Source: an uncultured beta proteobacterium (GTDB taxonomy: Bacteria; Pseudomonadota; Gammaproteobacteria; Burkholderiales; Burkholderiaceae). From it: DNA of 64,000 bases. The DNA lies in the NCBI GenBank assembly GCA_903867305.1, contig CAIPQU010000045.1, positions 62,001 through 126,000 on the forward strand. The letters run 5' to 3'. Numbering within the stretch: the stretch's first letter is position 1; every line of letters starts with the position of its first letter. Shown piece by piece: positions 1-12,811 of the stretch. Under the pieces are notes generated by a model. That model was not told the DNA's origin. It saw nothing but the letters and a program-made list of their open reading frames with translations, and did not search any database. The position numbers were made by a program, and so were the translations under genes.

Positions 1-117
1 CGTGAATTTTTTGCTGCCATTCGGGAAGGGCGTGAGCCCCTCACAAGCTTTGCGAATGTGCTACCTTGCTACGAAGTGTTACATCAGCTCGAAGTCCAAC
101 TCAAAAATACACCCTAA
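1..117 (+). CDS. C-terminal end of a Gfo/Idh/MocA-type oxidoreductase (partial)
   Basis: The window opens inside a reading frame that ends with TAA at 115-117 and gives 38 residues. The tail contains EFFAAIREGREP and a closing segment on conserved Leu/Tyr/Glu positions. This resembles the C-terminal helix of NAD(P)-dependent Gfo/Idh/MocA sugar oxidoreductases, where a phrase of the kind 'F..AIREGR.P.....D.L....V' is common. The next gene starts 6 bp downstream, so the two are probably cotranscribed. The family call rests on this short tail only and the substrate is unknown. Confidence 0.5.
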   Translation, partial: REFFAAIREGREPLTSFANVLPCYEVLHQLEVQLKNTP

Positions 118-123
118 TACACC

Positions 124-1134
124 ATGACACATCCTTTATCTACTCGTCAGCTTGGCCCATATACCGTTGCTTCAATCGGTTTGGGGTGTATGAATTTAAG
201 CCATGCCTATGGCGCTCCTCCTTCTGAAGAACTTGCAAATCAAATCCTTGAAGAAGCCTTTGAACTAGGCGTAACTCATTTCGATTCTGCAGCTTTATAT
301 GGTCTTGGAAGTAATGAAACCCTCCTCGGCAAACAATTTTTAAAAAGACATCGTCAGCAAATCACACTCATCAGTAAGGGTGGGGTTGGTCCAGCGGATG
401 GTAAGCGGGTGATTGATAGTCACCCAAAGTCAATTCGTCGAGATATCGAAGGTAGCTTAAAACGGCTCCAAACGGATGTGATCGATTTGTATTACCTCCA
501 TCGCTGGGATAAAAAAGTTCCCATTGAAGATGCGATTGGTACGCTTGGAGACTTTATCAAGGAGGGGAAGGTTCGCGCTATCGGCATGTCTGAAATTTCT
601 GCGCAAACCTTGAGAAAAGGTCACGCAACCCATCCCATATCAGCTCTTCAAACTGAATACTCAATGTGGTCCAGAAATCCAGAAATTGCATTATTAAAAA
701 CTTGTCGTGAACTAGGTATTTCCTTTGTTGCGTTTAGTCCGGTTGCACGAGGCTTTTTTAGTCAAACACCACTGAATATTTCCGAGTTCCAAGAAAAAGA
801 TATTCGCCTTGCAATGCCGAGGTTCCAACCTGAAAATTTCAATAAAAATATCGCTTTTTACGAAGCTCTGAAAAAAATTGCCCTCGACCAAAACTGTACT
901 CTAGCCCAATTGGCTTTAGCTTGGTTGCTTCACCAAGGGTCTGATATTACCGTCATTCCTGGCACATCAAGACTTGACCATCTGCGCGAAAATATTGCTG
1001 CCGACGGTGTTCACCTATCCCCTGAAACCCTCCAACGTATCACAAATGTGCTCGATACAGTTCCTGTTTTTGGAAACCGTTATAACGAAGTCAGTCAAGC
1101 TGAAGTCGATACAGAACAATTTCCGGCTTCATGA
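124..1134 (+). CDS. Aldo/keto reductase
   Basis: A 336-residue protein of the aldo/keto reductase superfamily, which are cytoplasmic NADPH-dependent carbonyl reductases with a TIM-barrel fold. The catalytic tetrad is visible: Asp54 and Tyr59 in FDSAALYG, Lys85 in ISKGG, and His126 in YYLHRWD. The length is usual for the YajO/Tas-like branch. The ATG at 124 follows the preceding oxidoreductase stop by 6 bp, and pobA starts 14 bp after the stop, so the three may form one transcript. The substrate cannot be read from sequence. The neighbouring oxidoreductase fragment suggests sugar or aromatic aldehyde metabolism, but that is inference. Confidence 0.88.
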   Translation: MTHPLSTRQLGPYTVASIGLGCMNLSHAYGAPPSEELANQILEEAFELGVTHFDSAALYGLGSNETLLGKQFLKRHRQQITLISKGGVGPADGKRVIDSHPKSIRRDIEGSLKRLQTDVIDLYYLHRWDKKVPIEDAIGTLGDFIKEGKVRAIGMSEISAQTLRKGHATHPISALQTEYSMWSRNPEIALLKTCRELGISFVAFSPVARGFFSQTPLNISEFQEKDIRLAMPRFQPENFNKNIAFYEALKKIALDQNCTLAQLALAWLLHQGSDITVIPGTSRLDHLRENIAADGVHLSPETLQRITNVLDTVPVFGNRYNEVSQAEVDTEQFPAS

Positions 1135-1145
1135 AAGATCAATGA

Positions 1146-5017
<3,872 letters not shown>

Positions 5018-5205
5018 TTGGCTTTAGGACCGTATAATTTAAATTAGTCATTTAATATCAATAACTTATAATTTTATATCTTTTTTATAAATTTGATACA
5101 TTTTGTCAACCTTATTTATTTCTCTGCGTTGAATACTCAGGTTAAGTAATTTATGTGAAATTTCTCACAAATTCCTTAACTGGTTGTTCAATATCGGAGA
5201 TTTTG

Positions 5206-5400
5206 ATGAAAACGAATGATTTATCTAGGCAAGCGGTGGAACTTTTAAGTTCAAATACCCCAGTGCAAGAGCTTGATGTTTTTAATCGTAAAAGGGCTTC
5301 TAGAGGTCTATTACCTGTCACTCAAGAAGAATTTAACGAGTTAATGATGAAAATCGCTGGTTTTGTCACTTTTTCGTGGAAAACTCCAACCGTTCACTAA
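5206..5400 (+). CDS. Small conserved-looking protein of unknown function (64 aa)
   Basis: A short soluble protein with no recognised domain. The frame is open from a GTG at 5155, but an ATG at 5206 is preceded by GGAGA at 5196-5200 with good spacing, so I chose it. The sequence is Leu/Glu-rich at first (QAVELLSSNTPVQELD), then has an Arg/Lys patch (NRKRASRG), and ends in an aromatic segment (FVTFSWKTP). A strong rho-independent terminator follows 25 bp after the stop, which supports a real, separately transcribed gene. I do not recognise a family. Confidence 0.6.
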   Translation: MKTNDLSRQAVELLSSNTPVQELDVFNRKRASRGLLPVTQEEFNELMMKIAGFVTFSWKTPTVH

Positions 5401-5425
5401 GCACTAAGTGACATGATTTTATTGC

Positions 5426-5450
5426 AAAAGGAGCCTTGGGCTCCTTTTTT
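5426..5450 (+). terminator. Rho-independent terminator of the small gene
   Basis: GGAGCC (5430-5435) pairs with GGCTCC (5439-5444) across a TTG loop. The hairpin is flanked by AAAA on the left and a run of six T on the right (5445-5450), as expected for an intrinsic terminator on the plus strand. Confidence 0.9.
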
Positions 5451-5568
5451 AACAAAAGCCCGAAATCAATCCCTTCTGCTATCCTAATTAAACTGTCCAA
5501 CTTTTATGGGTCAGTTCATTAGGTGGGGATGATGTCAATGTGTTAAATTATTTTCATTTAAGTAAGTT

Positions 5569-6012
5569 ATGGCTCAATCCGACTTTTCCTACTTCCACTC
5601 ACTTCGCGTTCGCTGGTCAGAAGTGGATATGCAAGCAGTCGTATTTAATGGTCATTATTTGACGTACTTTGATGTAGCACTCACAGAGTATTGGCGAACG
5701 GTAGGTCTTCCATCCCCCATTCTTCAAGCGCAATTAGGTGCAGAATTATTTGTGAAAAAAGCTAGCCTTGAATATCATGCCTCTGCAAAGTTTGATGATG
5801 TTCTCGATATTGGTGTTCGTTGTAGCAAAATCGGCAATACATCAATGACCATTACTTTAGAAATTTATTCACGAAAACAATATCTCGTGAGCGGTGAAAT
5901 GCTTTATGTCTATGTCAATACCGACAATCAAAAAAGCACCCCAATCCCACTCGAATGGATTGCGATGCTTGATCGGTTTGAGCAATCAATGCCCATTTTA
6001 AAAAAGACTTAA
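5569..6012 (+). CDS. Acyl-CoA thioesterase, 4HBT/YbgC hotdog family
   Basis: A 147-residue single-domain hotdog protein. The N-terminal segment VRWSEVDMQAVVFNGHYLTYFD matches the active-site region of YbgC/FcbC-type thioesterases, with the conserved Asp (EVD) followed by the 'VVxNxxYLxYF' helix. These enzymes hydrolyse short or aromatic acyl-CoA esters in the cytoplasm. The usual His of the YbgC motif (D..G..H) is not obvious, so the substrate class is uncertain. The stop shares TTAA at 6009-6012 with the convergent parvulin gene. Confidence 0.8.
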   Translation: MAQSDFSYFHSLRVRWSEVDMQAVVFNGHYLTYFDVALTEYWRTVGLPSPILQAQLGAELFVKKASLEYHASAKFDDVLDIGVRCSKIGNTSMTITLEIYSRKQYLVSGEMLYVYVNTDNQKSTPIPLEWIAMLDRFEQSMPILKKT

Positions 6013-6830
6013 TTAGGCTTTGTGATATTTGATTTTTTAATCAACTGGTCAATGGCTTCTTGTTTCTTTCTAGTCAACAAACCCTGGTAAATATTATTTT
6101 TAGCGTGATCATAAGTTGGCATTGTAAATTTTCGAGTTTCATCAAGCTTGACCACATGCCAACCAATATTTGTCTGAATAGGAACTGCGGAAACTTTCCC
6201 TTTAGATAAATTCATTAATGCATCTCCTAAAGTTTTTGTAACCATATCCGGCAATACCCAATTTGGCACTACCCCACCCTGAGCACCAGAAGTTTTTTCT
6301 AATGATTTCTCTTTTGCAGTGTTCTCAAACGAAGCGCCTGCATTTAACTGTTTAATAAGCTCATTAGCTTCTGCTTCAGTAGCAACTACAATTTGTGAAA
6401 ATTTATATTCAATTGAATTACGACCTTCTTTTGTCAAAGTCGCTTGACGATCGTAATCAGCTCGAATATCTGACTCATTAATTGGGTTCATTTTTAAATA
6501 ATCTTCAAACCATAATTCTTGCAGCATTTGTTGCTGGGCTAGCTTTAATCTTTCAGCATTCTCACCTTTTTTCTCAAGGCCAGTTTTTTTGATGTCCTGC
6601 ATAATCGCTTCACGAAGTACGAGGTCATTGGTAATGGCTTGACGCAGCTCAGGAGAGTCTTTGATTCCACGAGCCTGAGCATTTTTTACATACGTATCAA
6701 TATCTTTTTGAAATATTTTTGTACCGTTCACAGAAACCACAACTCCAGACTGAGTCGCTCCCGACTGACCATAGCTGTTCGAAACACAACATATCAAAAT
6801 AGTTGATAAAACAATGCCGATTCTTTTCAT
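6009..6830 (-). CDS. Periplasmic peptidyl-prolyl cis-trans isomerase, parvulin (PpiC/SurA-like) type
   Basis: A 273-residue protein with a signal peptide (positively charged start, hydrophobic residues 5-18, likely cleavage after SYG). An N-terminal SurA-like helical region (about 30-130) is followed by a rotamase domain (about 140-240) with the parvulin signatures YKFSQIVV, the GASFENTAKEKS segment, GGVVPNWV and IGWHVVKLD. It assists folding of exported proteins in the periplasm. The ATG at 6830 has an AGGA ribosome site 8 bp upstream. The gene stands alone, and expression signals other than the RBS are not obvious. Confidence 0.88.
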   Translation of the reverse strand: MKRIGIVLSTILICCVSNSYGQSGATQSGVVVSVNGTKIFQKDIDTYVKNAQARGIKDSPELRQAITNDLVLREAIMQDIKKTGLEKKGENAERLKLAQQQMLQELWFEDYLKMNPINESDIRADYDRQATLTKEGRNSIEYKFSQIVVATEAEANELIKQLNAGASFENTAKEKSLEKTSGAQGGVVPNWVLPDMVTKTLGDALMNLSKGKVSAVPIQTNIGWHVVKLDETRKFTMPTYDHAKNNIYQGLLTRKKQEAIDQLIKKSNITKPN

Positions 6831-6890
6831 TACTATTCCTATTTCATGGGTAATGGGGTCATTATAAGACGAGATTCATGATATTTTCGT

Positions 6891-8489
6891 TTACTTTAGA
6901 TAACTGCTTGCAACCGCTTGAGCTACCTTAATACCATCAACGCCTGCTGACAAAATTCCTCCAGCATAGCCGGCACCTTCACCCGCTGGGTATAAACCTT
7001 TTATATTTAAACTTTGAAAATCGATGCCACGGGTAATCCGAAGAGGAGAAGATGTTCTAGTTTCAACCCCAGTAAGAATCGCATCAGACATCGCAAATCC
7101 TTTGATTTTTTTATCAAATTCAGGAAGAGCTTCTCGTATCGCAGATATCGCATAATCGGGAAGGCTTGGTGCTAAATCTGTCAAATGCACTCCAGGCTTA
7201 TATGATGGAATCACTGACCCTAACTCCTTTGATGCAACTCCTTTCAAAAAATCCCCCACTAATTGACCTGGAGCCTCATAATTAGAGCCCCCTAAAATAT
7301 AAGCTTTAGCTTCAATCGCCCTTTGAAACTCGATACCTGCAAGTGGTCCTCCAGGATAGTCGCTAGGATTAATACCAACGACAATTCCTGCATTGGCATT
7401 TCTTTCATTGCGTGAATACTGACTCATACCATTCGTCACCACATGATTCGCCTCAGATGTTGCAGCGACGACCGTACCTCCTGGGCACATACAAAAACTA
7501 TAAACAGATCTTCCGTTACGAGCATGATGAACCAACTTATAATCTGCCGCGCCGATAATGGCATTTCCAGCATGTGGACCTAACCTGGCACGATCAATCA
7601 AGGATTGTGGATGCTCAATCCGAAACCCCACAGAAAAAGGCTTTTGCTCCATCTGCACGCCAGCATCATGAAGGGCATAAAAGGTATCCCGCGAACTATG
7701 CCCTAAAGCAAGGACGACTCGATCAGCGTTAAACTGACGGCCATCAGCAAGGCGAACTCCACAAATGGCTTGATTCTCTATTAAAAACTCCGAGACGCGA
7801 CTTGAAAAATGAATTTCACCGCCTAACTGCAGAATTTCTTCGCGCATGCGCTCCACAACTCCCACCAATCGAAACGTACCAATATGTGGTTTTGCCACAT
7901 ATTCGATTTCAGGCGGTGCTCCGGCCTTAATAAATTCAGCAATGACTTTGCGACCATAAAACTGCGGATCTTTAATTTGACTATACAACTTGCCATCAGA
8001 AAACAATCCTGCCCCACCTTCACCATACTGTACATTGGACTCAGGTTGTAAGATCTTTTTTCTCCACAAGCCCCAGGTATCTTGGGTTCGCTCTCGCACA
8101 GCTTTACCGCGCTCTAATACAATGGGTCTAAAACCCATTTGCGCAAGAATCAAGGCTGCAAAGATGCCACAAGGACCAAACCCAATCACCAAGGGCCTAC
8201 TTTTTATTTCGTTCGGCGCCTTGGCAACATAGTGGTAAGAAGTATCTGGAGCTAGACCGATATGAAGATCATCTTGAAATTTTTGCAGAACAGCTTCTTC
8301 ATTTTTGACAGATGCATGAATCGTATAGATTAAAGATAATGCTGCATTTTTTCTAGCGTCATGACTACGTTTAAAAATCTTAAATCGAATTAAATCAATC
8401 GCAGAAATCTGTAAACGCGCTAATATCTTTAATTCTAAATCCTGCGGCAAATGATCAATCGGTAAACGTAGTTCAGTAATTTGAATCAT
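6891..8489 (-). CDS. FAD-dependent oxidoreductase (COG2509-like)
   Basis: A 532-residue flavoprotein. About 100 N-terminal residues precede a Rossmann strand with GFGPCGIFAA near residue 103. It then shows VLERG, QYGEGGAGLFSDGKL and a C-terminal LYPAGEGAGYAGGILSAGVDG FAD-binding end. This arrangement matches the COG2509 uncharacterised FAD-dependent dehydrogenases, whose reaction is not established. The C-terminal TSSPLRITR segment is also typical of that group. It lies 33 bp downstream of the nitronate monooxygenase gene on the same strand and may share its transcript. Confidence 0.85.
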   Translation of the reverse strand: MIQITELRLPIDHLPQDLELKILARLQISAIDLIRFKIFKRSHDARKNAALSLIYTIHASVKNEEAVLQKFQDDLHIGLAPDTSYHYVAKAPNEIKSRPLVIGFGPCGIFAALILAQMGFRPIVLERGKAVRERTQDTWGLWRKKILQPESNVQYGEGGAGLFSDGKLYSQIKDPQFYGRKVIAEFIKAGAPPEIEYVAKPHIGTFRLVGVVERMREEILQLGGEIHFSSRVSEFLIENQAICGVRLADGRQFNADRVVLALGHSSRDTFYALHDAGVQMEQKPFSVGFRIEHPQSLIDRARLGPHAGNAIIGAADYKLVHHARNGRSVYSFCMCPGGTVVAATSEANHVVTNGMSQYSRNERNANAGIVVGINPSDYPGGPLAGIEFQRAIEAKAYILGGSNYEAPGQLVGDFLKGVASKELGSVIPSYKPGVHLTDLAPSLPDYAISAIREALPEFDKKIKGFAMSDAILTGVETRTSSPLRITRGIDFQSLNIKGLYPAGEGAGYAGGILSAGVDGIKVAQAVASSYLK

Positions 8490-8522
8490 GACATACCAAT
8501 ATCAAAAATATCAGCTATCAAT

Positions 8523-9479
8523 TTATTTAGACGCCGTTAAACGCACTTGTACCTGTGCAAACTCAATTACCATTCGATCAACAATTTCTTGAACTGAGTC
8601 AACAGATTCAATGCCTGCAACACTCTGGCCAGCTCCCCAAATATCGCGCCACGCTTTGGAAGATGTGTTCGAAAAATTCATCGAATTTTTCTCTGCTTGC
8701 GGTAAGTTATCAGGGTCAAAGCCTGCAGAGACAATACTGGACCGTAAATAGTTTCCATGCACCCCAGTAAATAAATTCGTATAGACAATGTCTGATGCCA
8801 CACTATGAACTAAGCTTTGTTTGTATGCTGGAGAGGCAATTGCCTCTTTAGAGGCAATAAAACGGGTGCCCATATAAGCCATATCAGCACCCATCGCGAG
8901 GGCAGCAAATACATGCTCACCCTTGGACATTGCCCCAGATAAAATCAAAGGCCCATCCCAAAACCGACGCACCTCCGTAATTAATGCAAACGGACTCATC
9001 AAACCAGCATGACCTCCGGCTCCAGCACAGACCAAAATCAATCCATCAACACCCATTTCAATGGCTTTTTGCGCATGCCGCACACTAATAACATCATGAA
9101 ATACTAATCCATTGTAGGAATGAACTGCCTCCACCACCTCTCCCGGTGGCCTTAAACTAGTAATCACAATCGGTACTTGATGTTTTACACAAAGATCAAC
9201 GTCTTGCTGCAGTCGATCATTCGATTGATGGACAATCTGATTCACGGCATACGGAGCAATAGGTCGATCAGGGTGATCAATCTTTGCTTGTTGAAGTTCT
9301 GACTTAATGCGAGTTAACCAATCATCTAAGACTTCAGGAGGCCTTGCATTAAGGGCTGGAAAAGCTCCAACAATACCCGCTTTACATTGTGCAATCACTA
9401 GATCAGGCTGGGCAATAATAAACAGGGGCGCACCTATTACCGGAATACTCAATTGAGATAATAAAGGAGGTAATGACAT
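8523..9479 (-). CDS. Nitronate monooxygenase (2-nitropropane dioxygenase-like)
   Basis: A 318-residue FMN-dependent TIM-barrel protein. Family marks are the N-terminal PVIGAPLF, the CAGAGGHAG phosphate-binding loop near residue 151, and the GADMAYMGTRFIAS segment near residue 213. Enzymes of this family oxidise alkyl nitronates with O2, although many relatives have other roles. The ATG at 9479 is preceded by AGGAAATT. The gene is head-to-head with the DctP-like gene at 9626, leaving 146 bp for both promoters. Confidence 0.88.
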   Translation of the reverse strand: MSLPPLLSQLSIPVIGAPLFIIAQPDLVIAQCKAGIVGAFPALNARPPEVLDDWLTRIKSELQQAKIDHPDRPIAPYAVNQIVHQSNDRLQQDVDLCVKHQVPIVITSLRPPGEVVEAVHSYNGLVFHDVISVRHAQKAIEMGVDGLILVCAGAGGHAGLMSPFALITEVRRFWDGPLILSGAMSKGEHVFAALAMGADMAYMGTRFIASKEAIASPAYKQSLVHSVASDIVYTNLFTGVHGNYLRSSIVSAGFDPDNLPQAEKNSMNFSNTSSKAWRDIWGAGQSVAGIESVDSVQEIVDRMVIEFAQVQVRLTASK

Positions 9480-9625
9480 AATTTCCTGAGCAAATAAGTT
9501 ATAACAGCAGTTTAATACTGATTGATCTGTGTTTGCTTACAATAGAGGGAAAGATAAAAAAATAAAGACGCTATTCAAAGAATCAAAATCATTAAAAACC
9601 ATATTCCCCTAATCTTGCCTATCCT

Positions 9626-10759
9626 ATGAATCATCGCCAAATCATCAGCACCGATAATACTCAACAAGTCATCGAAAAAACGCTCACTGCCAGACAATGG
9701 CTAAACGTCAAAGAAGAAGATATTCCACAAAAAACCCCTGAATATACCCTTCGAGTGAGCGCCCATATACCGGCTCAATCCCCAGCAGTTCAAGATGTTT
9801 TTGAACCAGCCTTTCGTCGACTGGCAATCATGAGCAAAGGTGCCATCAACGTACAAGCTTTTTGGGGGGGATCCCTACACCCTGAACGCGAAGGTATTAA
9901 AGCTCTCCAATCAGGCTTAACCGATCTTTGTCCCGTTTATTCTGCTTGGGATGCAGAACTATTTCCTGCTGCGCAAATTTTAAGTCTTCCGTTTATTTTT
10001 GATAGTGCAGAAGTGGCTACTGCCATTTCTGAGGATCTCTATCGTTCTTACTTTAGTCAAGATGTAGAAAAACACAACATCTATATGGGGCGAATGGTGG
10101 CCACTAGCGAATACAATTTGTTTAGCAGATCTCCTATCCGTAGCCTTGAAGATCTTCAAGGACAAAAGATTGCCTGTAGTAATGGTGTCGAATCTGATAT
10201 TTTCGCCGCACTTGGAGCTATTCCTGTGGGTTGTAGCACTCCTGAAGCAAAAAAACAATTTGAAGAAAATGAAGTTTTTGCCGTATCAATTTCAGACAGT
10301 GCAGCACAAACGGTTGGACTATATAAGAGTGCAAAATACCGAACAAGCGCTAACCTCGTCAGAGTTAATCTGGAGTACGGTCTTTCAAAACAATTCTGGG
10401 AAAAACTACCACCGCCACTAAAAAGTATCTTTAACCAATGGCTTCGATCACTTGCACAAGCGGGCGCCCAAATCTTCTATGGTCTGGCAGGAGCTCGAGC
10501 TTGTTCTATTTTTTTAGATCATGGTATCGAATTTATTGCATTAAGCCTGGAAGAACAACGTCGCTGGAAAGAACAAATTAAGCCCGTTGAAAGCCAATTA
10601 CTTCATCATTTAGAAGATCTAGGTTATCCAGCCCAACAAATGATGCAAGATCTTTTAAGTAAAGCAAAATACTATCAAACTTGGAGTGCGAATGATTTAA
10701 TGCAAGCGACGATCGTGCAACCCCTAACTAATATTATTCCAATGCCGTCTAATCCATGA
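9626..10759 (+). CDS. TRAP-type (DctP-like) solute-binding protein without a signal peptide
   Basis: A 377-residue protein with the DctP fold: LRVSAHIPAQSPAVQDVFEPAF (about residues 42-63), GGSLHPEREGIKALQSGLTDL, a central LQGQKIACSNG, and a C-terminal helical part. DctP proteins bind organic acids in the periplasm for TRAP transporters. Here the first 45 residues are polar, with no hydrophobic core or lipobox, and no dctQ or dctM gene lies nearby. It may be a cytoplasmic relative or one with an unusual role. Its stop overlaps the next start (ATGA at 10756-10759), so it opens a four-gene operon to 13819. Confidence 0.78.
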   Translation: MNHRQIISTDNTQQVIEKTLTARQWLNVKEEDIPQKTPEYTLRVSAHIPAQSPAVQDVFEPAFRRLAIMSKGAINVQAFWGGSLHPEREGIKALQSGLTDLCPVYSAWDAELFPAAQILSLPFIFDSAEVATAISEDLYRSYFSQDVEKHNIYMGRMVATSEYNLFSRSPIRSLEDLQGQKIACSNGVESDIFAALGAIPVGCSTPEAKKQFEENEVFAVSISDSAAQTVGLYKSAKYRTSANLVRVNLEYGLSKQFWEKLPPPLKSIFNQWLRSLAQAGAQIFYGLAGARACSIFLDHGIEFIALSLEEQRRWKEQIKPVESQLLHHLEDLGYPAQQMMQDLLSKAKYYQTWSANDLMQATIVQPLTNIIPMPSNP

Positions 10760-11658
10760 ATCATCCAAATAACCCAGCACAGCAAACAATCGGTATTGTC
10801 GGCCTAGGCCTCATGGGTCGGGGTTTTGTCAAACGTCTTGATGATGCCAAATTTAATGTACTTGGCTTTGATGTCAACCAAGCATCCATCGATTTATTTG
10901 GTAAAGAGCGCTATGCATCTTTACCAGAATTATCTGCCTCCTGTCAAAACATTATTCTGGCTGTCTTTAACAGCGATCAAGTAGAACATGTGCTATTCGA
11001 TGATCATGGCATCCTCCCAACAGCAAAACAAGCGTTAAATATCATTTGCACTAGTACTTGCGATCCAAATGAGATCAAACAGATTGCGGCAAGAACATAC
11101 CAAATGGGTCACCGCTTTTTAGAGTTACCAATTTCTGGAACGAGTATGCAACTCGCTCGTGGGGATTGCCTAGGATTAATTGGTGGGTCAGAGCAATTAG
11201 CGGAGGATTTGGCTGAGGTCCTCAATGTCATCACTCCTCAGCGACAATACATTGGTCCTGCTGGGGATGCTAGTAAAGCCAAATTATCTATTAATCTTGT
11301 CTTAGGTTTACATCGTGCCGCGCTTGCAGAAGGTCTTTATTTTGGCGTTCAACTGGGCCTTGATCCAGAAAAACTCTTACAAACCCTACAAAATTCTGCA
11401 GCCGCGTCTAGCGTGATGAAGATCAAAGGTCCATTAATGGTGAAACGATCCTATGACAACCCTCAAAGTAAGGTTGATCAGAGCCTAAAAGATTTTGGCT
11501 TGATCCAAGATCTCGCCAATGAAAACGATGCAACTCTACCTTTCGCTAAAATATATATTGAGTTATTAAAATCTCAATTAAATGATGGTAAAGGCAATTT
11601 AGATAATGCAATCATTTACGAAGCAATTCAACAACAAAGAGTAAAAAACTCATTTTAA
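10756..11658 (+). CDS. 3-hydroxyisobutyrate dehydrogenase-like NAD(P)-dependent oxidoreductase
   Basis: A 300-residue beta-hydroxyacid dehydrogenase. It has the N-terminal nucleotide motif GLGLMGRGF (16-24), the substrate loop PISGTS (125-130), and the catalytic Lys at about position 176 within GDASKAKLSIN. This family oxidises beta-hydroxy acids such as 3-hydroxyisobutyrate, tartronate semialdehyde and related sugar acids. Translational coupling to the DctP-like gene and close spacing to an enolase-superfamily gene (14 bp) suggest one acid-degradation pathway. The substrate is not determined. Confidence 0.85.
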   Translation: MNHPNNPAQQTIGIVGLGLMGRGFVKRLDDAKFNVLGFDVNQASIDLFGKERYASLPELSASCQNIILAVFNSDQVEHVLFDDHGILPTAKQALNIICTSTCDPNEIKQIAARTYQMGHRFLELPISGTSMQLARGDCLGLIGGSEQLAEDLAEVLNVITPQRQYIGPAGDASKAKLSINLVLGLHRAALAEGLYFGVQLGLDPEKLLQTLQNSAAASSVMKIKGPLMVKRSYDNPQSKVDQSLKDFGLIQDLANENDATLPFAKIYIELLKSQLNDGKGNLDNAIIYEAIQQQRVKNSF

Positions 11659-11672
11659 AGACGGGCTCATTT

Positions 11673-12800
11673 ATGCATAATTATCCTACTGCTGCTCCAT
11701 TGTTAATCAAAAGTGTAAAAGCTTTTGGAGTCAAATTACCACTCAATAAAATTGTCCTGATGGCTGGTGTTGAACTCAGCTCTGTCGAAACCCTCTTGAT
11801 CCGGATTGAAGCTGAGAACGGTCTCGTTGGTTGGGGTGAAGCTTCTTCTGCGCCTAGTCATGGAGGTGCGACACTCCCCGATATGCTGAAATCATTTCAT
11901 GATGAAATGCATTCTTTTTTAATTGGTAAAAATGTTCTTGAACTTTCTGGGCTTACTGATCAACTCAATCAACTAGCAAAAAATGCCAAAAGTACCGTAG
12001 CTGCTGTAGATGTTGCTTTATATGATTTGCTAGGTAAATATCTCGGTGTACCCGTCCATGTTCTATTGGGTGGTGCAAAACGTCATCAGGTTCCTCCTCT
12101 ATGGTTGATCGGTAACAGTAATATTGAAAAGGATCTGTTAGAAGCTCAAGCGAAATGGCGGGATGGTTACAGATTCTTTAAACTCAAACTTGGGGTTAAA
12201 TCTCTTGAAGATGATATTGCTTTAACTATAGCGATGCGCGAAAAATTTGGTAGTTCACTGCAGATGTGTGCAGATGCAAATATGGGCATGAACCTCGCAC
12301 AGGCTACCCAATATGTTCAAGCCGTTAAAAACACTGGCCTTGCTTATCTTGAACAACCTCTGGATAAAAAAGATATTACGGGTACTCAAGCACTTGTCAA
12401 AATAAGTCCGATTCCGATTGGCCTCGATGAATCCGTGACTGCAATTGATGATATTTTGCAAGCAGCTAGGGATGGGGTTCAAGGCGTGTCTCTCAAGACT
12501 TTAAAACTCGGGGGATTATCTGGGGTGATCGGGGCTGGTCATATTTGTAAGGCCTTTGGATTACAAATTAACCTCGCAAGTAAAATGGCAGAGACCGGCA
12601 TTGGCGCCGCAGCTTTGTTGCATTTAAGCGCAGTACTCCCTAATGTTAATTGGGGAGTCAGTCCAACCCATCTATACCTGACTCAAGATGTTGTCAGTCA
12701 TCAAGATAAACCAGAGAATGGGTTTTTTAAGATTTCATCATTGCCTGGTCTCGGTATCACAGTCCATGAAGATGTTATTCAAAAACATCTCGTCGCATAA
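11673..12800 (+). CDS. Mandelate racemase/muconate lactonizing enzyme family protein
   Basis: A 375-residue enolase-superfamily enzyme. Active-site residues can be placed: Lys170 and Lys172 (KLK), the metal ligands Asp201 (ADAN), Glu227 (LEQP) and Asp252 (LDES), and a second-face Lys275 (SLKTLKLGG). The Lys/Lys arrangement is that of the muconate lactonizing/epimerase subgroup, which also includes racemases and dehydratases, not of the Lys/His mandelate racemase subgroup. It lies inside a four-gene operon with two dehydrogenases. The reaction is probably a proton abstraction alpha to a carboxylate. The exact substrate is unknown. Confidence 0.85.
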   Translation: MHNYPTAAPLLIKSVKAFGVKLPLNKIVLMAGVELSSVETLLIRIEAENGLVGWGEASSAPSHGGATLPDMLKSFHDEMHSFLIGKNVLELSGLTDQLNQLAKNAKSTVAAVDVALYDLLGKYLGVPVHVLLGGAKRHQVPPLWLIGNSNIEKDLLEAQAKWRDGYRFFKLKLGVKSLEDDIALTIAMREKFGSSLQMCADANMGMNLAQATQYVQAVKNTGLAYLEQPLDKKDITGTQALVKISPIPIGLDESVTAIDDILQAARDGVQGVSLKTLKLGGLSGVIGAGHICKAFGLQINLASKMAETGIGAAALLHLSAVLPNVNWGVSPTHLYLTQDVVSHQDKPENGFFKISSLPGLGITVHEDVIQKHLVA

Positions 12801-12811
12801 GGAAAACTAGA

